Below are positions 5,862 to 6,332 of a stretch of 6,332 nucleotides of DNA, piece by piece (position 1 is the first letter of the stretch; each line of letters begins with the position of its first letter). The notes under the pieces are model-generated. The model was not told the origin of the DNA, searched no databases, and worked only from the letters and a program-made list of their open reading frames with translations. The stretch is from Methanosarcinales archaeon (lineage in GTDB: Archaea > Halobacteriota > Syntropharchaeia > Alkanophagales > Methanospirareceae), in contig DAOUYX010000097.1 in the NCBI GenBank assembly GCA_030665925.1, positions 1-6,332 of the forward strand. Direction: 5' to 3'. The position numbers and the translations under genes were made by a program.

Positions 5862-6332
5862 GGAGAAGGAGATAGAGAAGTTTGCATATTCCATATTTGG
5901 GAGGTTCTTTGTGGGAAAGAAGGAGAAGTATGCAGAGCTTGAAAAGGCGCTTCTCGCTGCGAGATACCCCATAACTTATGACATATACCTTTCGAGTGCT
6001 TTTTTTTATGCGCTGCTTACGGGGTTTTTGGGTCTAATTAACGGTTTTATGCTTGCGAGTTTGCTTTCAACATTCGAGATTGTCCCCATAAACTATGAAG
6101 TTTTCCCATCATTGATACTTGCACACGGGAGGCTGTTCGGCACGATATTCCTCACTTTGTCCGGCTTCCTTGTCTTCTTTCTCTCTACTTATGCCCTGAT
6201 ATATCTGTGGCCTTCATCAAAAGCAGGAGACCGGCGGAGAGAAATAGATAGGATGATGCCGCATGCAGTGCACTACATGTATGCGCTAAGTAAGAGCGGA
6301 ATAAGTATTCTTGATATTATAAAGTCGCTTGC
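5851..6332 (+). CDS. TadC/FlaJ/PilC-like type IV pilus platform membrane protein (3' end outside window)
   Basis: The frame opens at ATG 5851 with a ribosome binding site 9 nt upstream and stays open to the window edge, giving 160 complete codons. Residues 1-40 are a charged cytoplasmic segment (EFKEKEIEKFAYSIFG). Two hydrophobic stretches look like membrane helices, roughly residues 47-72 (including FFYALLTGFLGLING) and 95-120 (including GTIFLTLSGFLVFFLS), separated by a short loop. After the second helix comes a basic segment and the typical start of a T2SS-F domain, REIDRMMPHAVHYMYALSKSGIS with a following ILDIIKSLA, resembling the P-x-A-x-x-Y-M-x-A-L-S-x-S-G pattern of archaeal TadC/FlaJ proteins. 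Such proteins form the membrane platform turned by the ATPase. The 11-nt overlap with the ATPase gene supports co-translation and a shared machine. The rest of the protein and further pilus genes should lie to the right. Confidence 0.85.
   Translation, partial: MEFKEKEIEKFAYSIFGRFFVGKKEKYAELEKALLAARYPITYDIYLSSAFFYALLTGFLGLINGFMLASLLSTFEIVPINYEVFPSLILAHGRLFGTIFLTLSGFLVFFLSTYALIYLWPSSKAGDRRREIDRMMPHAVHYMYALSKSGISILDIIKSL

Overview
The window looks archaeal, most likely a euryarchaeon of the methanogen or alkane/methane-oxidiser type. The reasons are a methanogen-style (Mvh/Frh-like) soluble [NiFe] hydrogenase, an archaeal-type pilus/archaellum assembly ATPase with its membrane partner, heavy use of AGA/AGG and ATA codons, and an AT-rich TATA-like promoter immediately before an apparently leaderless start. 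The lineage cannot be fixed from the sequence alone; hydrogen-using methanogens, Archaeoglobus relatives and Syntrophoarchaeum/ANME-1-like organisms all remain possible.

Region 1 (start to 4021) is a tightly packed plus-strand gene string. In order it holds: the 3' part of an unrecognised gene whose N-terminal side is a charged hendecad (11-residue) repeat; a small 2x[4Fe-4S] ferredoxin; a 177-residue protein resembling V4R / hydrocarbon-binding domains; the hydrogenase small subunit (mvhG-like); and the large subunit (mvhA-like). Gaps are 26, 3, -4 (ATGA overlap) and 7 nt, so the last four, and probably all five, form one operon. The usual third subunit MvhD and the heterodisulfide reductase HdrA are not in the window. 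The ferredoxin and the V4R-like protein occupy the positions where an electron-transfer partner and accessory gene would be expected.

Region 2 (4022-4076) is a short AT-rich intergenic stretch. It contains a T-rich run that may end the hydrogenase transcript and a TATA-like element about 26 nt before the next ATG.

Region 3 (4077 to the window end) begins a second transcription unit: a 594-residue type II/IV secretion (TadA/PilB/FlaI-like) ATPase, overlapping by 11 nt the start of a TadC/FlaJ-like polytopic membrane protein that runs off the right edge. Together they are the motor and platform of an archaeal type IV pilus-like machine. No archaellum accessory genes are visible here.

No RNA genes, CRISPR arrays, insertion sequences or transposases were seen. 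The least explained parts are the hendecad-repeat gene and the ferredoxin plus V4R-like pair coupled to the hydrogenase.
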